A stretch of DNA of 64,000 bases from an uncultured Dehalococcoidia bacterium (lineage in GTDB: Bacteria > Chloroflexota > Dehalococcoidia > Lucifugimonadales > JAAXIE01): assembly GCA_951813255.1 (NCBI GenBank), contig OX638353.1:2911501-2975500 (forward strand), read 5' to 3'. The first letter of the stretch is position 1; every line of letters begins with the position of its first letter. Below the pieces are notes generated by a model that worked only from the letters and a program-made list of their open reading frames with translations, did not search any database and had not been told where the DNA came from. A program made the position numbers and the translations under genes. This document shows positions 53,122 through 61,742 of this stretch, one piece after another.

Positions 53122-55041
53122 ATGATGCAGGGCGGCGGCATGGGCGGAATGCATGGCGGCATGGGAGGCTCGCGGTGGCAACCCATGGCTACCGCAGACA
53201 GCAACTCCCTGCGCGACGACACGGTCATGGGTAAGGCCTACGACCATCGCGTGGTCACACGTATGGCCCCCTACATCAAGCCCTACAAGGTGGCCGCTTG
53301 GGTGAGTCTGTTAGCTGTAATTGTCTATACCGGCGCAACCGTGGCCATCCCCTACTTGGTGAAGTGGGGCATTGATGACTTCATAACGCCAGCCTCGGAG
53401 ACTGGAGTGGTGCCGCCCGGTTTCATGTGGGTGGGGATCATCTTCCTCATCGTTACCGTCGTGCACTTTGGCTCTAACTACATACAGTACCTTGGTATGG
53501 CCAAGGTAAGCCAAGGCATCCTCTATGGGCTGCGCACTCACATGTTCAATCATCTGCAGGGCCTCTCGCCCTCCTTCTACCACCGCACCGAGGTGGGCCG
53601 CATCATGTCCCGGGTGCAGAACGATGTGCTGCAACTCCAGGAAACCTTCAACCTCATGGTCCACACCATGGCCGACATGCTCAGCTTGGTGGGCATCGTC
53701 GCCATCATGTTTGTGATGCAATGGGAGCTGGCCCTCTTTTCTCTGAGCGTCATTCCGCCCCTGATGCTGGTTATGTACGTGTGGCAGAAGTACGCCAAAC
53801 CTGCCTTCATACGGGCCCGGCGCGCCATTGCCATCGTCAACGGGGCCCTCAACGAGAACATCGCCGGGGTCCGAGTGGTCCAGAGCCTCAATCGCCAGGA
53901 CGTCAACATGGGGCGGTTCGATGGCCTGAACAAGACCTACCTCAACGCAGCCGTCCATACCAGCAGGCTATCGGGCATGATCCAACCCCCGGTACAGCTT
54001 CTTACCGGCACCGCCATGGCGATAGTCATCGTGGTGGGAGGCCGGATGGCATTGGGCGCGACTTCAAACGACGCAGTAGAAGTGGAAATCGGCGTCCTCG
54101 TCGCCTTCATCCTCTTCGTGCAACGCTTCTTCGACCCCATCCGCAACCTGACAATGCAGTTCACCCAGCTTCAGCGCTCCATGGCCTCCGGTGCGCGTAT
54201 CTTCGAGCTTCTCGACGTACAGGCGGAGGTTGTTGATCCCCCTGAGGCCTCCCAAATGCCCCATGTTCAGGGCGCAGTCGACTACGAGGCCGTCAACTTC
54301 AGCTATGTCCCCGGCGTGGAGGTGCTCAAAGACATCAACCTGCACATCTCCCCCGGCGAGACGGTCGCCCTCGTAGGCCCCACCGGCGCTGGCAAGAGCA
54401 CTCTCGCCACCCTCGTCTTCCGCTTCTATGACGTCACGGGCGGGCGTATCGCCATTGACGGCCAAGACATCCGGGATGTGCAACGCACCTCCCTCGTGGG
54501 CCAGATGGGCATGGTGCTGCAGGAACCCATACTCTTCTCCGGCACCGTCCGAGAGAATATCGTCTACTGCCACACCGCAGCCACCGATGAGCAGGTCATC
54601 GAAGCTGCCAAGGCCGTTGGTGCCCATGACTTCATCATGAGCATGCCCGAGGGTTACAGCACCGTCCTCCACGAGCGGGGTGGGAACCTCAGCATCGGCC
54701 AGCGCCAGCTGATCAGCTTTGCCCGCGCTCTCGTGGCCGACCCCCGGATTCTGGTGCTGGACGAGGCCACGGCCAACGTGGACTCCTACACAGAACTGCT
54801 CATCCAGAATGCCATGCGGCACCTGCTGCAGGGGCGCACCTCCATCGTCATTGCCCACCGGCTCTCCACCATACGCAATGCCGACAAGATCGTGGTGGTG
54901 CAGGACGGGCGCATCGTGCAGATGGGCAAGCACGAGGAACTGGTGGAGCAGGGCGGGCTGTACGCGCATCTGTATGCGCTGAATTACAGCGACGCTGATG
55001 CGGATGCTGACGGGGTTAGCGCCACCTCCGACGACGACTAA
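53122..55041 (+). CDS. ABC exporter half-transporter, catalytic subunit
   Basis: A 639-residue partner subunit. It starts with an unusual Met/Gly/His-rich tail (MMQGGGMGGMHGGMGGS), then six membrane helices (about residues 50-345) and an ATPase domain. Walker A is GPTGAGKSTL (about residue 418), Walker B VLVLDEATANVD with the catalytic Glu (about 545), switch VIAHRLST, but the signature is LSIGQRQ instead of LSGGQ. This is the mirror of the preceding subunit, exactly the pattern of a heterodimer with one competent and one degenerate ATP site. The ATG follows the previous stop with no gap and GGAGGCG lies upstream. The substrate (drug, lipid or peptide) is unknown. Confidence 0.95.
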   Translation: MMQGGGMGGMHGGMGGSRWQPMATADSNSLRDDTVMGKAYDHRVVTRMAPYIKPYKVAAWVSLLAVIVYTGATVAIPYLVKWGIDDFITPASETGVVPPGFMWVGIIFLIVTVVHFGSNYIQYLGMAKVSQGILYGLRTHMFNHLQGLSPSFYHRTEVGRIMSRVQNDVLQLQETFNLMVHTMADMLSLVGIVAIMFVMQWELALFSLSVIPPLMLVMYVWQKYAKPAFIRARRAIAIVNGALNENIAGVRVVQSLNRQDVNMGRFDGLNKTYLNAAVHTSRLSGMIQPPVQLLTGTAMAIVIVVGGRMALGATSNDAVEVEIGVLVAFILFVQRFFDPIRNLTMQFTQLQRSMASGARIFELLDVQAEVVDPPEASQMPHVQGAVDYEAVNFSYVPGVEVLKDINLHISPGETVALVGPTGAGKSTLATLVFRFYDVTGGRIAIDGQDIRDVQRTSLVGQMGMVLQEPILFSGTVRENIVYCHTAATDEQVIEAAKAVGAHDFIMSMPEGYSTVLHERGGNLSIGQRQLISFARALVADPRILVLDEATANVDSYTELLIQNAMRHLLQGRTSIVIAHRLSTIRNADKIVVVQDGRIVQMGKHEELVEQGGLYAHLYALNYSDADADADGVSATSDDD

Positions 55042-55317
55042 AGCGCAAGTCACTCTGGCTAGCCCCAAAGACTCTGCTCAGACTGTCCCTGTCCCCTCTC
55101 AACACTTGCGCCGTACAATTGACCGCACCCTTGTCGCCTGATAGGTTCCTTCCGAATCATCCGCTTTAAGTCCTCCTTCCGGCATGCGAAACACCTCCCC
55201 CACCTCTCCCATTCCCCATCGGGCCCACCGGCGATCAGTCGCCGTCCTCTCCCTTCCCGGATCGGCCATCTCCTACCAGACTCGATGCCCGGGATGGTGT
55301 CTCCGGCGGAGCCAGCT

Positions 55318-57969
55318 ATGAACCTGCACATGCGCATACTCGCCCTCCTAGCCACCATGATCCTCGCCTTGGCTCTTGGCCTTGCCTGCGAGACGGGCGA
55401 GGAGATTACCCGCGGGGACGTGGAGGAGGCCCTGCAGGAGGCCCTTGTGGAGGACGCCGATTTGGAGGCGATCGAGGAAGGGGTGCGGGAGGCTTTGGAC
55501 GACGACCCTGACTCGGTCACCACTGGGGCCTCTACGTCCCTGCACACGGCCGTGCGCAGTGGCGATGTCTCCGAGGTCGAAGCGCTGCTGGACGAAGGCG
55601 CGGACGTAAACGCTCGGAACGAGGACGGGCAGACACCCCTGCACATAGCTGCAGAGCGGGGTGAGGTCGCAGTGCTGGAAGCACTTCTGGGCCGCGGCCC
55701 GAACATCGACGCAAATGACGTGAATGGGGCAACCCCCCTTTTCCTCGCCATGTTCAACGACTCGCCGGCGCCAGTGCTGGAACTGTTGCTGGCCGAGGGA
55801 GCGGACCCCGACGCTGGCGCTGAGGGCAAGCCCAAGGCCCTGCACATAGCAGTGAGCTTGGGAAGCCCAGCACTGGTGGAACTACTTCTAACCCAAGGCG
55901 CAAATCCCGATGTCCGGGACCACCTCGGAGAGACCCCCCTCCATCACGCGGCCAAATCCGACGATCCAGCCTTGGCGGGGCTGCTGCTTGCTCAAGGCGC
56001 GGACGCGAACGCGATCGACGACATAACCGGCTGGGGACCCCTTCACTTCGCCGCCCAGACAGGCGGCTTGGAACTCGTTCAACTGCTTCTCGACAACGGC
56101 GCCGATATCAATGCCCAGGACGGCAACCAGGAAACTCCCCTACGCCTCGCTCTTGAGAACGCCCACGATATAGTCGAGTTCCTTCTTGATCGTGGCGCAG
56201 ATGCTACGGCCGAAGCCAATGGGGGCATCGCTCCCTGTCGCAGCGCAGGCTTCCTCGAAGAATATGCCGGCACGCCCCTTCTGGAGCGCCTGTGCACTGC
56301 ACAAGCTGTGGCACGCATCGATTCCAGAACCGGGGCGCCGACCCGCTCTTTCGGGCCCGTGTCGACCATCATGCCCCAGCTTACTCCACTCTGGACCGAG
56401 TTTGATCACCAGTGGGTAAGTGAGACACCGCTGCACCGCACTGTAGTCGAAGGAAATTTCTCTGAGGTGCAGTTGGGCCTTGCGCGAGGCGCAGATGTTG
56501 ACGCCCAAGCCACGATTAGACTTACCGGGCACGGGAGTGACGTCGAATGGTCCGGCATGACGCCCCTCCACCTTGCAGCCTTGAACACCAATCCCGCCGT
56601 CACCGAGGCCCTGATTGCCCGTGGCGCTGAGGTGAATGCCCGGGGACAGAACGGACTTACACCCCTCCATACCGCAGCACGGTTGGGAGGATTGGAGCAT
56701 GTGAGGGCGCTGGTCAATGCAGGCGCTCAACTGGAGGCCCGCGACAACGATGGCAGGACACCCCTGCACTGGGCGGTGGAAGGGGACCCAGATGTCCCCG
56801 GACTCCTGCTGGACCTGGGCGCCAACATCGAGGCAAAGAATACTGACGGGTTTACTCCCCTTCATTGGGCGGCAGCATACGTTGACGCACTGGCCTCACA
56901 CCTCGTCAGGCGGGCCGCCGACACCATGGCCACAGACAACATGGGTCGTACACCGTGCCAGGTCTACGGCGCTGCAAATCAGGGCGCCGGGACTTTTGCC
57001 ATAGTCAGGGTCCTGTGCCGCGATACACTGACGGTACTTCCCCCGTCTACGGAACCAGTCGAACCCTTGGCCGACGTGGAATGGGTCACAGAGACCGCTT
57101 TGCACAGGGCAGCCTACGGAAGCCAGGCCGAAGAGGTAAGCCAGCTTCTGGATCAAGGCGCGGATATTAATGCCACGGTGACCGTCAAGCCCGAGCGAGC
57201 AGAACTTGGACCCCCAGAGTTGACTGGTGCGACGCCTCTGCACCTCGCCATGTTCAACTCCGATGCGGCGGTCGCCAGCCTGCTAGTGGACCGGGGGGCA
57301 AATATCGAAGCGAAGAGCGCTGGCGGCTGGACACCTCTGCTATGGGCAGCAATCTACGGCAACGAGGATGCGGCCGTGGAACTGCTGCGGGAGGGCGCCG
57401 ACCCCAACGTTGCAGATAGCATCAGGAACTTCACGCCCCTCCATTGGGCCGCGGAAAACAGGGACTCGGGAATGGTGGGAGTGTTAATGGACCGCGGGGC
57501 AGACCCCTCCGCGACGGAGAAGCAGGACGATACTCCGTGCCAGGTGGGCTTCAACTACGGCTACACAACAGCCGAACGCTTCATGGAGCGCTTGTGCCTC
57601 AACTACACGCCACCTCCTCCTCCAGTGGAAGGCATGCAGTGGTTCACCGAAACGCCTCTGCATAGAGCGGCTTACGAAGGTTCTCCCGACGAAGTGCGGG
57701 CGCTGCTGGACCAAGGCGCAGACATCGAGGCCACGGCCGACATCTCTTACGATGGCCTCAATTGGGAAGGCGTGACCCCTCTGCACGTGGCAACGCTGAA
57801 CCCCGACCTAGCCGTCGCCGAGCTGCTACTGGACCGGGGCGCCGACATCCAAGCCCGCGCCTTTGCCAACGGCTGGTTGCCCCCCATCGTGTTCGCTGGC
57901 CTGTCCCAGCGAATCGACGAACTCCAAAGCATGATCAACTTCCTGCGATCGAGGGGCGCCACGCCATAG
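55318..57969 (+). CDS. Ankyrin repeat lipoprotein with Cys-capped modules
   Basis: An 883-residue predicted lipoprotein: signal peptide with lipobox ALGLAC, an acidic helical segment (DVEEALQEALVEDADLEAIEEGVREAL) and then about 20 ankyrin repeats of the form TPLHxAA...LLxxGADxNA. The repeats fall into supermodules that start with W-(V/F)-(S/T)-E-T-(P/A)-L-H-R (about residues 366, 589 and 775). Three capping segments end in a two-Cys signature, PC..(17-20 residues)..LC, at about 306-325, 547-566 and 741-759. Ankyrin lipoproteins bind partner proteins; the target is unknown. I chose the ATG at 55318 (GGCGGAG upstream) rather than 55285. Confidence 0.88.
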   Translation: MNLHMRILALLATMILALALGLACETGEEITRGDVEEALQEALVEDADLEAIEEGVREALDDDPDSVTTGASTSLHTAVRSGDVSEVEALLDEGADVNARNEDGQTPLHIAAERGEVAVLEALLGRGPNIDANDVNGATPLFLAMFNDSPAPVLELLLAEGADPDAGAEGKPKALHIAVSLGSPALVELLLTQGANPDVRDHLGETPLHHAAKSDDPALAGLLLAQGADANAIDDITGWGPLHFAAQTGGLELVQLLLDNGADINAQDGNQETPLRLALENAHDIVEFLLDRGADATAEANGGIAPCRSAGFLEEYAGTPLLERLCTAQAVARIDSRTGAPTRSFGPVSTIMPQLTPLWTEFDHQWVSETPLHRTVVEGNFSEVQLGLARGADVDAQATIRLTGHGSDVEWSGMTPLHLAALNTNPAVTEALIARGAEVNARGQNGLTPLHTAARLGGLEHVRALVNAGAQLEARDNDGRTPLHWAVEGDPDVPGLLLDLGANIEAKNTDGFTPLHWAAAYVDALASHLVRRAADTMATDNMGRTPCQVYGAANQGAGTFAIVRVLCRDTLTVLPPSTEPVEPLADVEWVTETALHRAAYGSQAEEVSQLLDQGADINATVTVKPERAELGPPELTGATPLHLAMFNSDAAVASLLVDRGANIEAKSAGGWTPLLWAAIYGNEDAAVELLREGADPNVADSIRNFTPLHWAAENRDSGMVGVLMDRGADPSATEKQDDTPCQVGFNYGYTTAERFMERLCLNYTPPPPPVEGMQWFTETPLHRAAYEGSPDEVRALLDQGADIEATADISYDGLNWEGVTPLHVATLNPDLAVAELLLDRGADIQARAFANGWLPPIVFAGLSQRIDELQSMINFLRSRGATP

Positions 57970-57996
57970 CGCGCCACACCGCGGGCTTTTGGGGTC

Positions 57997-58362
57997 CTAG
58001 GCCGCGCCCTCGTCTCCTTGGAACAGGCCCAAGATGTTGCCTGCGGTATCGCGGACGTAGGCGACGTATCCTAGGCCGGGGATGGCTGTCCTCGGGGTCA
58101 CGATCTCGCCGCCTTCGGCCTGCACTTTCTCGCAGAACTCAGCCACCGAGTCCACGTCTATCACGTTCACTGTCCCCTGATGGACGGGGTTCGTGCGCAG
58201 AAGCGCTCCATCGATTCCAAGTTCTTCTTCGCCTGTGGTCACCAGCCAGTAGTCGACTGGCCCCTCCCACTTCTCAATCTTCCACCCGAACACGTTCCGG
58301 TAGAAGCCCGCCAAGGCATCGGGGTCTCTCGCGGGTATTTCAAAGTGCACTATCCTAGGCAT
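57997..58362 (-). CDS. VOC family (glyoxalase/bleomycin-resistance fold) protein
   Basis: A 121-residue single-domain protein: RIVHFEIPARDPDALAGFYRNVFGWKIEKWEG at the N-terminus, VNVIDVDSVAEFCEKVQAEGGEIVTPRTAIPGLGYVAYVRDTAGNILGLFQGD at the C-terminus. Metal-ligand positions are visible as H5 and the closing Glu/Gln position (ILGLFQ). Such short VOC proteins act as glyoxalase-like enzymes or antibiotic-binding proteins. GGAGGAATGAG precedes the ATG. It is transcribed on the minus strand, converging on the ankyrin gene. Confidence 0.88.
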   Translation of the reverse strand: MPRIVHFEIPARDPDALAGFYRNVFGWKIEKWEGPVDYWLVTTGEEELGIDGALLRTNPVHQGTVNVIDVDSVAEFCEKVQAEGGEIVTPRTAIPGLGYVAYVRDTAGNILGLFQGDEGAA

Positions 58363-58386
58363 CTCATTCCTCCCGTGGCATAAAGG

Positions 58387-58417
58387 AGCCCCCTCTCTTG
58401 AATCGGGAGAGGGGGCT
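58387..58417 (-). terminator. Terminator of the hydantoinase-like gene
   Basis: An 11-bp perfect stem AGCCCCCTCTC/GAGAGGGGGCT (58387-58397 with 58407-58417), loop 9 nt. Read on the minus strand it is followed by CCTTTAT, a short T-run. It lies between the hydantoinase stop and the VOC start. Confidence 0.75.
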
Positions 58418-58454
58418 GCTATTCGGTATCCAATGGCAGGGAGCCCGGAGCGTT

Positions 58455-59879
58455 CTACACCGCTGGCCGGTCCACCACTCTGGCATCAACTTTGCGGGGC
58501 ATGTAGTTGCCGTCAGCGGGCGTCCCAAGCAGACGACCCTCGTCCACCACCACCTTGCCTCGCAGGATGGTCATCACGGGCCATCCGTGGATGGGGAAGT
58601 CTTCCCAAATGCTGTAGTCGCTGATGTGGAAGTCGTCCTTGCCCAGCTTCTTCTCGATGCCGGGGTCGATGAGCACGATGTCGGCGTCGCTGCCGGGAGC
58701 AATGGCGCCCTTGCGCGGGTACAGACCCATGATGCGGGCTGCGTTGGATGATGTCACCTCGACGAACCGGGCGAGCGACATACCCCGCTTGGAAACGCCC
58801 TCGCTGTAGGTGATGCCCACGCGTGTTTCTGCGCCGTTGTGGCCGCCGGTCACGTCCAGCAGGCTCCGGCCCTGTATTTTGTGGGCCCATGACGTGCAGT
58901 ACTCGTCGGTGGCCATGCTGTTGATGTCGCCCTTCATCAGGCCCTCCCACAGCGCCTGCCGGTCCTGCTCCGACTTCAGCGAGGGGTAGGTGTGGTATTT
59001 CATGCCGTCGGGCTCCTTGTAGGCCTCGGCATTCCAGGTCACATAGTTGTGCAGCGTCTCCGAATACACCGGCATGCCCTTGCCCCGGGCCTCCTGTATC
59101 GCCGCCACGCCCTGAGACGCGCTCACGTGCACCATGTACACCGGACACCCCGTCCACTCCGCAACCCGCAGCACTCGCCGGAAAGACACATCCTCCGACA
59201 TGTTGGAATGCACCTCGTGCAGCCTCCAGTGCTCGGTATGCTCCTCCTCGGTGAGCTTGTTGTACATGTACTGCACCATGTCGTCGTCTTCCGAATGCAC
59301 CATCAGCATCCCGCTACTGGCCTGCACCTGCTCCATCAGGTCCGACAGATGCCCCATACCGACCCGGCGCTGCTCGGTCAGGTGGGCTGGCCGTATGTCG
59401 GTGGTGAATATCTTGAAGCTGGGATACCCTGCCTGCACCGCCTCCCGCACCTGCGGGTTGAGAACATCAGCCTGGATCTCCGGCAGCAGCATGATGTGGT
59501 ACCCGTAGTCGCAATAGGCATTGCCCCGCCACCGACCGTCCCGCTCTGCAATGGCAGACTCGATGGTGCTTCCCGGCCGCACGATGGCGAAGTCCAGCAG
59601 CGTCGTAGTGCCACCAAAGAGCGAGGCACGGCTCACCTGCTCCGGCGGCGCCGTCTCCTGCCCCGGCATCCCCATCACGGGGGCGGCCACATGGGCATGG
59701 GGTTCCACCCCGCCGGGGACTACGACCTTGCCCAATGCGTCAATTACCTGACCTACGTCAGAGGGCAGCGACCCCTGCTGTGCCACTGCAACTATCTTGC
59801 TTCCCTCGATGGCCACGTCCCATCCACCAACGCCCCAAGGCGTCACCACCATGCCACCTCGAATCACCAGGTCGATCAC
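58455..59879 (-). CDS. Dihydropyrimidinase/hydantoinase-like amidohydrolase
   Basis: A 474-residue metal-dependent hydrolase of cyclic amides (D-hydantoinase/dihydropyrimidinase/allantoinase group). The metal ligands are all visible: GGVEPHAHV (His-X-His, about residue 57), the carbamylated Lys in YPSFKIFTT (about 153), MVHSEDDD (about 190), VYMVHVSAS (about 247) and the catalytic Asp in SMATDEYCTSW (about 322). The last motif normally reads STDHCP, so substrate binding there differs. It uses a GTG start with AAGGAGGCGCC upstream. It is a single gene followed by its own terminator. Confidence 0.92.
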   Translation of the reverse strand: MIDLVIRGGMVVTPWGVGGWDVAIEGSKIVAVAQQGSLPSDVGQVIDALGKVVVPGGVEPHAHVAAPVMGMPGQETAPPEQVSRASLFGGTTTLLDFAIVRPGSTIESAIAERDGRWRGNAYCDYGYHIMLLPEIQADVLNPQVREAVQAGYPSFKIFTTDIRPAHLTEQRRVGMGHLSDLMEQVQASSGMLMVHSEDDDMVQYMYNKLTEEEHTEHWRLHEVHSNMSEDVSFRRVLRVAEWTGCPVYMVHVSASQGVAAIQEARGKGMPVYSETLHNYVTWNAEAYKEPDGMKYHTYPSLKSEQDRQALWEGLMKGDINSMATDEYCTSWAHKIQGRSLLDVTGGHNGAETRVGITYSEGVSKRGMSLARFVEVTSSNAARIMGLYPRKGAIAPGSDADIVLIDPGIEKKLGKDDFHISDYSIWEDFPIHGWPVMTILRGKVVVDEGRLLGTPADGNYMPRKVDARVVDRPAV

Positions 59880-60103
59880 GGCGCCTCCTTGTTACCAAGC
59901 TCGAAATGTCGGAATGAAGACGCAGGCCCTCCCCAGCCTGTGTCCAGCTTTGGCCCGCCCAATATACCATAGGAGCAAATGCGGCTGGTTTCCAGACAGA
60001 CGCCCCGGCCAACTGATTGCATCGAACAAATTTCCGCTGCACTGGGTGCGGTCCTCTCACCGGCAAAGGTATTCAAGTGGATGCGGGCTACCCAGGGTTG
60101 TCC

Positions 60104-60477
60104 GGTCTCATTGGTCTCATGTTTGTAGCTGTTCAGATAGGGATTTCCGGTCTCACGCCGTAGCTGGGTGAAGGCTGTTCCGGGGCGGGTGTGCGGCCAC
60201 TCGCAGATAGGGATGAGACCAGAGTCGTAGCTGGAAATGCTTTTTCCGTAGCTGATTTTGGTCTCATTGGTCTCATGGCCGTAGCTGTTCAGATAGGGAT
60301 TTCCTGTCTCATGCCGTAGCTGGAAGAGGAGTTTTTGGGGGCGATTCGGGGGGACTTTGAGGCCCGGGTGTAGGCATGTTCGTAGCTGGCGCCGTTATTG
60401 CTGCGGTTGATTTTTGTCTCGTTTGTCTCATGGCCGTAGCTGCTCAGATAGGGAATTTTAGTCTCATGCCGTAGCTG
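60104..60477 (+). repeat. Repeat array D, three 63-bp units at about 156-bp period
   Basis: Units at 60104-60166, 60260-60322 and 60415-60477 are 63 bp each, starting with two tandem nonamers (GGTCTCATT, GGTCTCATG or TGTCTC variants), then CGTAGCTG, TTCAGATAGGGA and a second TCTCATGCCGTAGCTG. Starts are 156 and 155 bp apart. The 92-93-bp spacers between them share CGTAGCTGG at the same offset (60226 and 60381) while their first 58 bp differ. The spacer after unit three (to about 60540) resembles the first spacer. This is a tandem array of about 2.5 composite units, diverged in parts. Confidence 0.88.
60212..60277 (+). repeat. Intergenic repeat element D (W = GGTCTCATT), best copy
   Basis: Order and spacing: W' GATGAGACC (60212-60220), 5 nt AGAGT, CGTAGCTGG (60226-60234), 12 nt AAATGCTTTTTC, CGTAGCTGA (60247-60255), 4 nt TTTT, then GGTCTCATT and GGTCTCATG (60260-60277). 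W' matches the reverse complement of W at 8 of 9 positions. The third array unit at 60367-60432 repeats this layout with a degenerate second box (TGCGGTTGA) and a worn W'. Confidence 0.88.
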
Positions 60478-60621
60478 CAAGGGCCGGTTTTCCGGGGCGT
60501 TGTGCCGGAGTTGCCTGATGTGCGCTTTCACGGGTCTCCTGTCCTCTCAATGACGTAGGGGCCAATAATCCAGGGGCCAATAGATTTTGGCGGTGGCCCC
60601 ATGTCCGGTGACAAATAAAAA

Positions 60622-60652
60622 GCTGGGGCGACCATTGGGGTCAGTCCCCAGC
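60622..60652 (-). terminator. Terminator of the TSUP permease gene
   Basis: A 7-bp stem GCTGGGG/CCCCAGC (60622-60628 with 60646-60652) with a 17-nt loop that itself contains a GGGG..CCCC-type inner pair. On the minus strand it is followed by TTTTTATTTG. It shares a 16-nt run with the terminator at 13490-13525. Confidence 0.8.
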
Positions 60653-60734
60653 GCACTCAATACATGTATGTTAGAACTAATGTGTGGGACTTGTCAAGGG
60701 GTGGGGACGCTGGAATGAATAACCAGAAGCCCTG

Positions 60735-61568
60735 CTATCCCGATGACAGACGCCCTGAACCATCAATTATCAGCAGCACCCCCACCACCAGCAGTACCGC
60801 AGCCATCACCAGCAGCAGCCCGTTCACACTGATCCTGCCCGTCAGCCGCGCCCCAAAGTACGTCCCTACCATCGCAGGCACTGCCATGAACGCCAGCACT
60901 ATCAGGTCCAGTTCACCCTGAATCCCGTGCCCTATGAACCCGAACGCCCCAAGGAAGGACCCGATCATGAGGTTGGAACCGGCAGCAATCCGCGGGTCGG
61001 CCTTCATCACCCGTATGATGATGGGCAGGCGCACGCTCCCCAGAATCAGCCCCACGGCACCGCCGACAAGTCCCACCGTGAACCCGAGCACCGCCTCCAG
61101 CGCCCCCCGCTTGCTCGTCAGAAACACCGACCGCGGGTCAAGAGGTTCGACGACGCTTCCCGGCGTCACCAGACTCACCTTTCGCACCATCAGGAAGAAC
61201 TCAATTCCTTGCCACGCCACGAACAGCCCTGCCCCCAACACCAGCACACCCACAGGCACCAGCGAAGCAGCGAACCCTCCGATAAAGGCCCCGATGATCG
61301 CAGGCACTCCCAAGTAGAGCACGATGCGCCAGTCCACCCGTCCTTCCCGCAGGTGACGGAACCCTCCCACCATGGCGCTCAGGGTGCTTACCAAGATGTT
61401 GGTGCCCCCGGCTATGCCCGCGTCCATCCCGATCAGCAGCATCGCCGGCAACCGCATCGTCCCCAGAGCCAGTCCCACCAGTCCACCCAGCACCCCCACC
61501 GCCAGCGAAATCACCGCCAGAATGGCGATCTCCCAAGCAACCAGACCTTCGGTGAACTCGAGAACCAT
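60735..61568 (-). CDS. TSUP family permease (TauE/SafE, sulfite-exporter-like)
   Basis: A 277-residue inner-membrane protein with about eight hydrophobic helices in two repeated halves. The TSUP repeats show as GVLGGLVGLALGTMRLPAMLLIG near residue 23 and GLVGGAVGLILGSVRLPIIIRVM near 168, each with the paired glycines of the family. Members move sulfite, sulfonates or other anions; the substrate is not shown by sequence. A charged cytoplasmic loop lies in the middle (EFFLMVRKVSLVTPG). The ATG has GCGGGGATT upstream. It is monocistronic and followed by a terminator. Confidence 0.9.
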   Translation of the reverse strand: MVLEFTEGLVAWEIAILAVISLAVGVLGGLVGLALGTMRLPAMLLIGMDAGIAGGTNILVSTLSAMVGGFRHLREGRVDWRIVLYLGVPAIIGAFIGGFAASLVPVGVLVLGAGLFVAWQGIEFFLMVRKVSLVTPGSVVEPLDPRSVFLTSKRGALEAVLGFTVGLVGGAVGLILGSVRLPIIIRVMKADPRIAAGSNLMIGSFLGAFGFIGHGIQGELDLIVLAFMAVPAMVGTYFGARLTGRISVNGLLLVMAAVLLVVGVLLIIDGSGRLSSG

Positions 61569-61742
61569 GCGAATCCCCGCTTTCTGAGGATGCTACAGAG
61601 GGCATGCTATCGCGTAAGGCACAAGCCCGACATCGCAGTCTACAGCCCATCAGTACGTCGGCACAGCGGATACGTAGCCTTGCGATGCATGTCATCAAAT
61701 AGTACATTGCCGCAACGCATATCCCTAAAGGGAGGCGAACTC

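Larger units (their letters stand above)
59880..60734. other. Intergenic stretch holding the D repeat array
   Basis: This 855-bp region is the longest non-coding stretch of the window. It holds the leader of the hydantoinase-like gene, the D array of composite repeats (60104-60477), its diverging tail to about 60540, and the terminator of the TSUP gene (60622-60652). I see no gene in it. Confidence 0.7.

Noticed and set aside
60104..60477. CRISPR array
   Set aside because: The units are 63 bp with 92-93-bp spacers at a 156-bp period, the spacers share sequence, and no cas gene is nearby.
60927..61742. Upstream extension of the DUF1330 frame, antisense to the TSUP gene
   Set aside because: It is in frame for about 270 codons but has no ribosome-binding site, is low-complexity His/Gln/Pro-rich and mirrors the TSUP coding strand. 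The real gene starts at 61743.
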